Origin: Siphonodentalium dalli
Taxonomy: Eukaryota > Mollusca > Scaphopoda > Gadilida > Siphonodentaliidae
Direction: 5' to 3'
Length of the DNA stretch: 64,000 nucleotides
NCBI GenBank assembly: GCA_032622095.1
Contig: CP136066.1
Span: forward strand, 60,544,609-60,608,608
Positions 22,901 through 36,600 of the stretch are shown here, in pieces (positions within the stretch are counted from its first letter, which is position 1; every line of letters begins with the position of its first letter). Below the pieces are notes generated by a model that had not been told where the DNA came from, did no database searches, and saw nothing but the letters and a program-made list of their open reading frames with translations. The translations under genes were made by a program, and so were the position numbers.

Positions 22901-25900
22901 ATGACAGACACACTATTTCAAGGATTGACATTAACCCTTTCTATACTAAATACTCATCCATTTTCGCGAGAATCAAAGTTGATTCACAATTTTGATGGTA
23001 CGAGAATCAAAATCGAATCATATGCCACAAGTTGGGTGGGAGTGGTATATGGAGTATCACTCATTCCATATTAATTATTAGAGGTGGTTCCAAGGGCATC
23101 CCTTGGAATTGTTTTGAAAATTCAATGCAATGAGAGCAAGTCTTGTGATTGCTTGCGCTTTAATTTTAACTTTTCTCAGAGATGAATTAGCCAATTTATC
23201 AATGGAATATATTACTTTAAGATCTTTAAAAATTTACCCTCTCCCACTATCTTCCGTCAAGTGAGTTGATGTGAATGTGACAGGAATTTATTTTTGGGCC
23301 TTTTGTGCGTTAAGTGCTTGAAGCATGTGTGTGCTTTGCGCACATTTTAATCGTTGAAACATTTTGATTTAAAAAAAAATAAATTAATATTTGGGTTTAA
23401 ATATTTTTTTAGATTGAGCACCTTGCTCAATTTATTAACAATCATTTTTTTATTTAAAAAACTATCGCCGATATATAACATCGGCCATGGTATCAAGGGT
23501 CACCAAATTTGGTTGAAACTGGTCCAGGGTCTGGGAGAATAATCCGAACAGACAGACAGATCCTAATCTTTTATTTTCTAGTATATAGATACTAGCTGAA
23601 ACAGGCTTTACATACCAGTATGGGTAATTTGATCCGGGGAATCTTATTAGAGATAGCTACTGTTGACATCAGATGTCTTAAAAGGGCACTAATAATTAAT
23701 TTAATGGAATAATTAATTATATACCCGAAATTGTTGCAATTTGGTCATTGAAAATTGAAACACAGGGGATAAATTGACATGTAGAGTGTAATGAGATACC
23801 TGCAGATGCCTTTGTCCTCAGATGACTGAAAGGGTCAAATATGAGAAATAAAGAGCATTCCTTGTGTATGAAAATTGGCACATTCATCAATGGTCAGTGG
23901 CATCCATTTTGTTACACTCTACAGGGTCAAGTTATCCCCGTGTTTCAATTTTCAATGACCAGATTGGGTATATAATTAATTATTTCATTAAATAAATTAT
24001 TAGTTCCCTTTTAAGACATCTAATGTCAACTAAACCTATCTGATAAGATTCCCCCAAGTCAAATTACCCATATTTACAAATTTTTAGCGCCAAGGGTCCA
24101 GCCGTTTCTGTATAAACAATCAGTTATTGATTACCACCGGTAGATAATTTATATAGAATATGTAGCTAGTGTTGTCGTTTAAAATGTTTATGTCCGTGAG
24201 GGTGATTTGAGCATCTAGATGCCAAATCCCCCGAGTGGACATAAACAGTTAAGCGACAACATTAGCTTTATATTTTATTTATCCATCACCCAAAACTTGC
24301 CTTTTGTGAGGTAAATCTGTCATTTTCCTCAGTTTTACATTCGTTACTTGGATAACACCCTTACTTTTATTAGGCTAAATTTTGTGATAGGCAAGTGATA
24401 ATACGACCATATTTCGTTAAACAACATATTGATAAATAACTCGTTTTGGGAAATTTTGTACCATAGTTGACTGCGGTTAGCATTATTTTGTTGTAATTAA
24501 TCGATTCTGATAACAAAAGCGGATTTTGAAGAAATGTTTTTGTTGTTGTAACTTGATGATATGGGGACCTTTAAAGACATATTATGGACTTGTTCGAGTG
24601 CGTGAAACTGATCAGTTATTATCCAGGCGCTTTGCCAACTGGAGAATGTAGCATTCTACTAACATCACCGAAAATCTGAAGCAAATCGACCATACCACTC
24701 CATAAAAAACATCGTCTGAACTACGCTCAAATGTAAATATTTACTACTCGATTCGGGACGCATCTATCGGCGATAAACTAACGAAAACGATTTCGCCATC
24801 GAGAATCACTGCATTTAATTAATATATAAGAATGACGGTGTGTGTTGTCAATTTGGATATAATATTTGTAGAAATTACTACTTTGAACAAGATTATTCTC
24901 AATTTATATTTGATCACCCTACCGGAGTGTTTCACATCACTTTAAACTTGAATTGAAACTACTGTAACATTCTTTTTTAGTTCCGATTACACAGTTCACT
25001 TGTTTATTGACATGTATTTGTTTCACTCTATAGTGGACGGTTAATGGAGGAAGGAGCCCGAAAAAGAAACCAAAAACACCAAGCAAAAAACCCAAAAAAT
25101 CAGCAGCATTATCCTCATCATCGTTGTCTGAGGACGAAGAAGAAGAGGAAGAAGATGAAAAGCCAGAATCTGAACCAGAAGAAGGTAACATTTGTTAAAA
25201 AAATAAAAACAAATACTTGTAGATTGGTTTTCCCTACCTAAGCTAATCTAACCCTTTCTATACTATTAACCATTTGAGTGCCAGGGGCCGATCTCATCGG
25301 CCCTAAACCTACAAAATAAGTCTGTCAAAGAATATAAGAATAAATTATTAAAAAAAAATTTAAATTTAAAAATAAAAAAAAAAAAAAAAAAATATTGTTA
25401 GGCCAATGCATTCTCTTATATATGCGAGGCGACCTATGGTCGACTCGCATATATAAGAGAATGCATTGGCACAGGGTATATGCGTTGATACAAAAATAGA
25501 CCTGGCACTCAAAGGGTTAAAATACTTATTGAAGAGTAGCAGGAAATGTTCAGATAATAAGTTATTATCTGAACATTTTCCTCCAATAAATAGGACTTCT
25601 TCTCTACTTGTATTACCTGTCGTCTGCTTATTTTTCCTGAAAACTCCTCCAGATGAATAATCCTTCTAATGTATACTTTGTAGGTTTTAATTTAGAAATA
25701 ATATTATCAAATTATGATAATTTCCTCAAGATTATACTAACAGTATAGCATAATTATGATATAAATGCAATATTATTCACAAAACATGCTTTGTGTCAGA
25801 GTAAATGCAGGTCCAGTGTTTTTAGTTTCTCGCAAAAAGCACAGTGAAATGTTTATAAGCAGAGCCACAATATTCCGTCATTTCCTTATTTATTTTCACG

Positions 25901-28900
25901 CGCATTATAAGTTGTCGTAAAACCCCTAATTTAGTGCGTCTACAACATACAACTCACAATACTATCATAGTAAATATCTTATTTGGTATGTATTACCATA
26001 TAGAGGTTAGGAGAAAATACTAACTGGATTGAAAAATATTCATCTCTTTGCAAGAACAATTATATTATGTACACGTTTTCTGTCTGATCATTTCCCAATC
26101 ATGAAGTAACGTGGATTAGCTGGATTCTGAACTGACAGTGGGTAGAATGGGTCTATTAAAATAAAATTTGGTGTGATTTGAATACAATTGTTAATGGTGC
26201 CAAAAATTTTATTTTCAACTTCCACAGCGCAACGGAACATTTTCATTGGGCGATCCGGTAGTTCTGAGTGTTCGTCTATAAACAAATGGTTCTGTAACCT
26301 TTTTGATGTTTGTTTATATAACGTGACAATAACATGCAATGTAGGTGATAGTTATGATATAATATTTTTTCTGTTTGTGGCGGTTTTAGCGAATATGACA
26401 ATTTTAACAGCTATACCCACCACATAGGCCACCCGTATCTTTACACCCCGACCATAAACATTTTATTCTTGTTTCAAGAAAATATTTTGAAATTTCTGTA
26501 ATTTTTTCTGGCCTGTAGCTTGAACCAGACATTTAATGCTATCTGAAAATCTGTCTATGTTGCTAACATCACTTCACCGCTGAAGCAGATTCCAAAATTA
26601 ATTTCCTTAGTCTTTGTTAAAGATGCATTATCCGATTTAACGCTTTTAAATTAATATTTCTTTGGCTTCGGGATAAAACATTTGATTTGAGTCGAGGAAC
26701 CCACCCATCAAAACTCAAGAGTGATCAGATATAGATATTTGAAGTTTGTTATTTCTCGAGATGTGCAATTATTTGTGGCCCAGAAAAAGATCGTCAAATG
26801 GATGGTCTCAGACAAAATTGCAGATGAAGATGGTAACTCTAAAATCAGGTGGTAATACGGTTAAATTTTGTGATACTCAAGTGATAATACAGCCATATTT
26901 CGTTGAACAAAATGTTGATAAATAACACGTTTGGGAAATTTGATACCATAGTTGACAGTGGTTAGCATTATTTTGTTGAAATTAATCAATTCTGATAATT
27001 AAGGCGTATTTTGAAGAAATGTTGTTGTTTTTGTTGTATCTTTATGATATGGGGACCGTCTCATCGGACTGAGTATCTTTAAACAGCAAACTGGCCAGCG
27101 ATAAATATTGCTAAATGTACATTTTTGTATGAATTTAGGGAATTACAATGGCAAATAGCTCAGTAAACTCGCTGTCTAACATCGTGAAACTAACACTACT
27201 CGGTGTATTTTATACTATATATAGAGGATCTACATCGAGTCCCCAGTTTATGGCGGAATTTACAAAACAAGTCCAAACCTAATTTACTGGACGAGTTTTA
27301 TAAATTCCACTATAAACTGGGGACGAGTTGCAGATTCTATTTATTACATGATCCAAAACCTAAAATAAACATACTTAAATCAACTAATGGGACTCAAAAC
27401 TAACATCGGCTTCTATAAGGCATGTGATGACGTTTTGCGTAACTAGGCATTGTTTGCCTGCGTAAAGAAATAGTCCCAGTTCATTCATTATAGTTTCTTC
27501 GAAAAATATTGGAAGCCATAGTATTTCGAGACGTAGCATACACAATGTAAACAAACCAGACAAACCGGAAGTCAAAAGGTCACCGGGCACTATTTCCTAT
27601 CATTAAACGAACGTTTAATATCACAATTTATAGAATTGGTTTATTGTAATGGAATAAGGGTAGGATCATGTAATAAATTTGTATTTGGATGATTTATGGG
27701 CTGGATTTTCAGGTTATATGTACCTACATGATCGGTGTCTATTACTAATCAACTTGGGGCTGTCGCCTATGACAATTCACCTGAAGAGCTTAACCCAAGC
27801 GAAATCAGTTACACTATATTGTAATATAAATTTATTGGGACACCAAATACCTAATTACCTAAGTTATCAAATGTAACTAGCAATTTACTTATGACAATTC
27901 AGACTTATGCTTTACTAGGACAGTTAGACTTCCCTTTCTAAACTATAATCTAGTGGACTATGAAGTAGTGCTGGGACGGGACGGTTGTCCGGATATCCGG
28001 TTATGATTCGGTTATGCGTGTCAACTGGTTGGAGGAGGCCACAACCGGATAACCGTACTATTGATAATGATCGTACTATCATCGTAGTACTCCGTGTAAA
28101 TGTTTCCGAAATCATTTACGGAAGTTTAAGTAACGAGAGTAAGTAATAAGAAGCAATTTGGACAGTTGATTGTGTATTCATATACCCCACAACACATGCC
28201 CGTTTGATCACCATAGACATGAAACCAACAACTACACTCTGTCAGTCTGCGAATCACTTGCTACACATTCGATGCCAATTTCCTTTGGTGGCCTTAAATG
28301 AAAGGTTGCACACGCACTGCGGCATAAATCAAAGCAATCAAGTCTAGACTTTTACTACGTCATCAATAGTACCGGGTACCTACATATATACCCAAACACT
28401 AGTAAACATTACTAAACAACATACCTTCAGTACCTTGTAGTACACATGTTTGGGCTAATCATGCCCGGGATATACACGAGGAAGGAACTATATTTTGTTA
28501 CGGAAGCTTTTGCAAGCAACCGTTGTTTATGCGGAACTCCCATAAACATCGATATACTAGCGACCAAACGATTGCTCTATCACAAACCATCAGGAAGTGG
28601 GAATTATTGTGCACTACTAATATATATTATAATTTAGTTTGTTTGGGCTCAAAACTGAATTAATTTATACACATTTACCACTATTTGATCGCCGTACGGG
28701 ACCGCATTGTACGACCAAGACATCGTTCGTGATCGTATGTATATCGACGTTTCCGGGACGCGTAATCAACACTTGTTTTGCCGATATAGTGACCAGTGTA
28801 TTCAATCTCGTACTTATGGTAATGATGGTTGCGGTTATCCGGTTGTGATTAGGTTAATGCCGCGGTTAACCGGTTAGGAAAAAAACTTAACCGTCCCAGC

Positions 28901-30603
28901 ACTACTATGAAGTTCCATAGTTGTTTCAACACTAGATTTTTTGATGCCTGAGCAGTGTTTCCAGGGAGGTAAATATCGTATCATCTGTTTGTCCCACAAA
29001 ATAAAACCAATGTAGAATGATAAACAAAGTTCATTTTATTTTCCAAGCAATGCTTAACCCTTTATCCAACAGAAGGGCCCTGTGTCAATGCATTCTCTTA
29101 TATATGCGAGTCGACCATAGGTCGCCTCGCATATATAAGAGAATGCATTGGCTTAACACATTAAAAACTATAAAATTGTTAAACAAAGATTTTTTTTAGG
29201 CCAATGCATTCTCTTATATATGCGAGGCGACCTATGGTCGACTCGCATATATAAGAGAATGCATTGGCACAGGGCATAACTGTAACTATCACAATGTGGT
29301 CAAGGAGCCGGTTCCAATGATATCCATATTTGTATGGTTCTATTGAGACAGACCGAAGATATTTTAGGCTGTTGAAGCTTTATTTGGCCGGTTTTGGCCG
29401 TTTTGTTGGGTAAAGGGTTAAATCATACTTCTCTAGGACACACATGTTGACACATGTTTGAACTCTTGGTTATATTGTGTAAGTGAGGCCTTCAGCTTTG
29501 GTTTAAGTTTGATTTGCTGGGGTATCACATTGGTTTATCATAATTGACCTCTCTATTGCGCCAGTTTGATTTTCATCTTTGGCTTAAGTTTGATTGGATG
29601 GGATATCATAGTGGCCTCTCATACATTGTAATTGGCCTCATGTTTATGTTGTGTAGGTTAGATTTTCAGTAATGGTTTAAGTTTAATTGGCTAGGGTATC
29701 ACGTTGGTGGCTGGCCTATATTGACTTCTCATCTATATGATGTGAGTAAAGTTTTGGAAGGCTCCATCCTGATTTATGTACCTTTGATTTGGATAGCGCA
29801 CTTATGTTTTAGTTTAAATGGTTTGGTTATCACACGGGCCTATCATAGATGATGTTGTATATGCAGGTGAAGTTTTGGAAGACTCCGTCCTGGTTTATGT
29901 TTAATCAATTTGGGTATCACAAATACATTTAAGTTTAATTGGGTTGGGTATCAGACAGGTCTACATAGTTGACCTCTCATATATGCAGGCGAAGTACAGG
30001 ATGGCTCTTTCCTGGTTTAAATTTAATTGGATTGGGTATCACATGGGTATATTATAGTTGACCTCTTGTTTATGCAGGTGATGCATCAGAAGGCTCACTC
30101 CTGGCTTATGATTAATTGGGTTGGGTATCACACGGGCCTATTATACATGCAGTTAACCACTCGTACATGCAGGTGAAGTTTGACAAACTTGTCCTGGTTT
30201 AGAATTAATTGGATTGGGCATCACATGGGTCTATCATAGTTGATCTCTTGTTTATATACATGTACAGGTGAAGTTTCTGATGGGTCTTCATCGGAGGAGG
30301 AAACATTCCATGATGGTTACGATGATGAAATGATCGGCGATGAAGAAGACAGAAGAAAACTGGAGGAAATGACAGAGAAGGAACGAGAGCAGGAAATATT
30401 CAACAGAATAGAGAGGAGAGCAGCACTCAAAACTAGGTGAGGTTTCCTAGGTAACTCAGGTCTTCTAGTTCTTCGCAGGAGACAGGTGTAAGTTAACGTT
30501 CAGACGACCAGGATTCAATCGTAAGTGGAAAGTTTTCTGTCATGGGTAGTAAGGCCAAAACAAAAATGATGCATGTTTCCCGTAACCCGACCGACCGTCT
30601 TCA

Positions 30604-30636
<33 letters not shown>

Positions 30637-33600
30637 AAGAATTGACAGTTACTGAATCCGATTTTTGGCGCATCAATTAGAATGGTTTTTCGTCACAAGA
30701 ACACAACATTGATCACAATTTTACTGGGTGCATACAAAATTCAGGATGTGTTGATAAAAATCTTATAAATGTTGTCTCACATTCAATTATGTGATTTTAT
30801 CGCTCGTTTCATATATATAAAACCCAGAAATATCATTTACATCTAAATATTAACTCAAATAATAGTTTAATATCTAACTTATCTTCCCCATAAACATGCA
30901 AGATTTGCGATCGAAAACTAGGAAAGTTTGTGCTGATTGTTAGCAAGTGCAGGGCTTTGTATTTTTTTCGCATGCATGTTAATCGCAATTTACAACAGAT
31001 ATAAAACACAATATGAAGCCCATGGAATGACTTTGCATGAACAGGATGTTGTATTGTGGTATGGTAAGATATATATATTACATATAGAATACCTTTACTT
31101 TGTCCATAGTATGCACAATTTGAATTCCACATGCCATGCATGATTAACTAACTGATAAGCTACATACTATGATATACATGTAGATACCAACACTAACTAG
31201 TAATCAACAGAAAACCAACTTGCCACTTCAAATTTTCTGGTTACAAAACGTCCAACAGGACATCGAAAGTGGGCCTGTGATAAAAAAAAAAATTCCATTC
31301 ATGGGGTGTAAGGTCCACTCATGGGGTGTTAGGTCCATTCATGGGGTGTTAGGTCCATTCATGGGGTGTAAGGTCCACTCATGGGGTGTTAGGTCCATTC
31401 ATGGGGTGTTAGGTCCATCCATGGGGTGTAAGGTCCACCCATGGGGTGTTAGGTCCATTCATGGGGTGTTAGGTCCACTCATGAATATTCCCAGCTCCAA
31501 ATTTTGCTTGGTTCAGGGGGTGTGAACTTCAGTTTGAAATAGGGGGTGCTGACATTTCCCAACAAAGACCCTGAAGCCAACTAATAAATTACTCGTCTCT
31601 CCCCCGTGCCCCCTAAAATGTTAACTGTCAACTAATAAATTACTCATCTCTCCACTGCGCCCCCTACAACAACTCATCTCTCCCCCGTGCCCCTACAACA
31701 TTAATTCATCTCTCCCCCGTGCCATGCGGACATGTAAACTGTCTATACTGTTATCTGTTTTATATGTTTCCCCTCAATATATCAGTTTTATCACCAATTT
31801 GTCGGTTGTTCTGGGTCATTGTATGGTATTTGATGGTGGTTAGGCATGGCCCACACAAGACCATACAAAATAAAATGAAAAAATAAAATAAAATGAAAAG
31901 CCTACTGCCCGCCCCTAACCGGTAGTTGGAATGCACTCTCACAGCAAGATCGCAAGTAAAATAATAATATTGTGCACTGTTTGAATTTGGATGCAAAATC
32001 ATGGTGTATCAGTGGTTACTTTCACTTCGACGGAATCACAGTAGATATCTCCACCTCCGGTTGACGAATCTGAATGAAATTTGGTATGGATGTTCACTAT
32101 GAGGACAATCAATTGAGTGTTCAAGTTTTTTATTAAGTGTTCCATCAGTCTTTGTTTTCCGTTGTATGGTTTTTCATCTTTGTAGATTTGGAAGTGTTGG
32201 TTTTTTGTCCGTATTTCCACCACCGGTTGATGGATATGAATGAAATTTGGTATGGATGTTCACTATTATGATGGCAATGAATTTAGAGTTCAATCATTTT
32301 GTTCACGTTTTCAATTCTGCAGTTATTTATCTTTGTTTATATGAAAATGTTGGGGTTTCCCATCCAAGCAGATATCTCACTTAGTCAGTTCGAATATGCC
32401 ACCATTGGGGTATGCCAGCAATCTCTTGTTAAATTATACTTTTATAACTGGGTTGGAGAATCCATTCAGCATTGAAAGGGTTAAAGTTATGTGAAACACT
32501 CTGGTAGGGTGATCAAATAGAAATTGAAAATAATCTTGCTCAAAGTAGTTATTTGTTATGAATATTAATCCAAATTGACGATACACACTGTCATTCTTAT
32601 ATATTAATTAAATGCAATGACTCTCAATGGCGAAATCATTTGTGTTAGATTATCGCCCGATAGATGCGTCCCGAATTGAGATGTAAATATTTACAATTGG
32701 GCGTAGTTCAGACGATGTTTTCTATGGAGTGGTATGGTTGATTTCTTTGAAATTTTTGACGATGTTGGTAGAATGCTACATTCCAGGTTGGCATAGCACC
32801 TGAGTACTAACTTATCAATTTCACACACCCGAACAAGTCCATAATATGTCTTTAATGAGAATTTTGTGCTTTTTTAAGGTTCGAAATTGAGAAAAAATTA
32901 AAAAGGAAACAAAAAGAACAGAAACGTCACGAACAAATGCAGAAAGATAAAGACAAGGCAAAATCGTCACCACTTGCTCCAATGACGACCCCTAGTCAAC
33001 GGAGTAAAGAGAGACGGAGAAATATGGATGACAAAAAAGACAAAAAAACCACGGCTCTCCAAGATCTTAAAGCTCGCAGGGAAGAAAAGAAAAATAAAGG
33101 TTTGTATCATCTTATGTGCTATTTTGTCAGATTTGGTGATGAATAAACAGCCCTCAAAATAAACACAAAAGGGGTCAGATTACTACGAATGGAACAGCTT
33201 GTTTTACCCTTTTCATGACGGAAGCAGCGCTGGTGCAGCATTAAAAACCCCGTGTCAGTGCACTCTCTTACATATGCACATCTCCCATAGGGAGCCTAGC
33301 ATATTTCAGAGAATGCACCGGCTTACAAACTCTAGGTAAATATTGTTAGGCCAATGAATCTATAAGAGAATGCATTGGCACAGGGTTTTCACAAATTTCA
33401 GGAAGCTCCAGTTCCATTGAGGCAAAAAGAAGTTTAATGCGTGAAATTTGGCAAAAATTGTTTCTGCTTCACAGAAGTAAAAGTACATTTTAACTAGGGG
33501 CTGGTCAATTTTCAACCGATTTACAAAATTTTCACAGCATCGTTATCGGGGTGAAATGTAGACCATGACATGTAAGTTTGGTCGCGATTGGGGAGAATTT

Positions 33601-36600
33601 ATTTTTTACAACATTGAACAGCCCTCCCCACTCCGCGGTCAATAATCGGACAACTTTCTCAATGCCTTAATGGAGTTGTACACACAGAGAAAATTTCAGC
33701 GTTCTATATTTCGCGTTCCTAATGCCATTATTTTTCTCAGTATGTCCAATTAAACGGAAAACGGCCTCAACAGAAATATAATGAGGTCCCCAGAGGGTTT
33801 AATTTAGTAGTGCTATCCCGCTGTGTAGCATCACTAAAGTCACTCTTTGGACCTCATTCTGTTTAGGCCTCATCTTCTCTGGATAGTATGTTTATTATCA
33901 AATTTAAATTAATAAGACTTTTTTTTAGTTTCTCTAGAAACTTCTTCACAAAGAATGACCCTCGTCTGTCCATCTGGAACTTGGTCCGAGCCTGTATTCT
34001 GTCATTTTCTGGTCAATTTAAAAAAGAACTTGGCACATATATCAATCAGCATGATAACCTCTAAAGTTGCGATTTTGAGTTTGGTCGGATTCATTATAGC
34101 TGAGTTATTGCCCTTTTTCGACATAGAATCATACATTCTGGGACACATCTTTTGTCCGAGTCTGTATTCCGTCATTTTTCTGTCATTATATTACATTATA
34201 TTACATTTACACCCATCCTCTGAATTGCGATGGCTAATAAGTGCTCTCGCTGTGTTTTCCTCGTGGGAAGGACTTACTTACAGCAACATACTGCCATGCT
34301 ATGCGGGGTAGCATCACTAAATTCACCCTCTGGGGACCTCATTCTGCAAATGACAGACACCCTATTTCAAGGCTTGCTGCCATAGAAGAAAATTGCCTAT
34401 CAACCCTTCCATGATGGGGAACTGTGCTGATCCTGTATTAAATATCCTGTGCCAGTGCATTCTATGGGAGTCTCGCATATATAAGAGAATGCACTGGCTT
34501 ACAATGTCTAGGCAAATATTGTTAGGCCAATGTATTCTCCCTATGGGAAACTCGCATTTATAAGAGAAAGCATTGGCACAGGGTTTTCTCTGAATTCACT
34601 CTGGATGTTCCAGTCATGGAAGGGTTAAACATCATTTTCTGCTTTGTTATGATTATATAAACATTTATCCACCGCTCACTACCTCCATTGACTACATGTA
34701 CATAAAACATGCCTACTAAACATTATGTTTATTTCGTCAATGAAGCTTTATTAGGTTAATGTAGCTTTATTAGGTTAGTACTACTTTCATGACGTAATTA
34801 TATATGTAAACTACGCAGGTAACTAGCGATGTCAACTGGCCTAAATGATGTCATTGTGAATTTAGAACGTTTTATCGTCCACAATTGACTGTTATTGATA
34901 CAAAATTCATAAAAGGATATATATGTTTTCACTCTAAAACATATATAAATCATCGAACAAGGTCGGGTTAGAATAACGTAAAAAAGCCAATGAACTATTT
35001 CGCTCGAAGCTGCACTTCGGTTTTCCCACGTCATGAATGCTAATTAGTTTGTTTAAATGTAAGGGCGCCATCGAAGTAACAAATGAATAACTTAGGTAAA
35101 TGACAGAATTCCCACAAAAGGCAAGTTTTGCGCAATGGATAAATCAAATATGTAGCTAATGCTGTCACTTAAACAGTTTATGTCTGCTCGGGGGATTTGG
35201 CATCTATTGTACTCTGCAGAGCCTCGCCCAATAGATGCTCAAATCTCCCTCACGGACATAAACAGTTTAATCGACGACACTAGCTACATATTCTATATAT
35301 ATATATTACAGAACAGGTTCTTGAAGAAAAGAAGAAAAAGACTCCTTTAAAAACGAGTGATATATACTCTGATGACGATTCTGACGATGATGACAAGAAA
35401 GCGTCAGATAGTGAAAAAGATGATAAGGATAGTGACTCCGATTCATCGTCAAGCAGTCGGTCGTCATACCGTTCAGAATCAGAGGATGAGTAAGTTCATT
35501 TTTTTTCTTATGTTTATAAAAGTTTATTTTCTAAGTCATGAGTTAACACGAAACAGGCAAACCAATGAATGAATGTATATACATAAGAAACAGAAGGATT
35601 TTATTTGCATTCCCATCACGTGCATCATCACAACACGGGTTAATGTATAAACATTTCTTATTTATGTTGCATAGCATTTATAATAGGGTCCTGCGAATAT
35701 TTGGTTTTAAAAATATTTGATTCGATCTCAGTATTTGATTCATATTCGATTCATCAATTGCAGGTGAATATCTGTCGAATATATCCATTCAACTTAGCGT
35801 TGCTCTTTTATGTTGGAATATTCTACATACATGAATGCGATTGGGCAAAAAGCAGTGTCCTTTTAGAGCAGCGCTCCCGAGACATTGCCGTAGAGACATA
35901 TTTTAAACACACCCATATATTATGAGATCAGTTTGTCTTGAGGGCCCCTTTCAGGTTGCTGACAAACCTTCGTCTTAGAAAGTATAATGACTTCAAGCGC
36001 CTACAGATCATATTTTGATGAAATACATGTACACCTATACACGGCCAAGGAAATGGAATGCATCACCATTATCGCGGATAGCAACTCGCGAAATTCAACA
36101 TTCAGTAGTCTTCGTGTGGACGTTTTTGAGCAATTTTGAATTGCTAAACTACATAGAGGTAGCATCCCATCATTTCAACAAAGATCGTACACATTGCATT
36201 TTGATAGATAAACATTTGCTGCCCATTTCTGATTCCATGTGGGGAATACCTGTGTTTCTAAATATAAAGTATGTAGTAACGTCATTTGAAAGTTTGTTCT
36301 ATGTGTTAACCCTTTCAGTGCCAAGTCCGATTTTTGTATCAACCCATATTTCCTTGATAATTTTTCAAATTTATTTATTATAATAATGTGATACATTGAT
36401 GGAAAGAGCTCTAAAATCAACCCATATTTCCTTGATAATTTTTCAAATTTATTGATTATAATAATGTGATACATTGATGGAAAGAGCTCTTAGAGCTCTT
36501 TCCATCAATGTATCACATTATTATAATAAATAAATTTGAAAAATTATCAAGGAAATATGGGTTGATACAAAAATCGGACTTGGCACTGAAAGGGTTAAGA

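Noticed and set aside
31220-31525. 101-codon ORF with repeated [11 protein letters not shown] peptides
   Set aside because: It is the translation of a 20-bp minisatellite. Three units make 60 bp, so the frame stays open by arithmetic.
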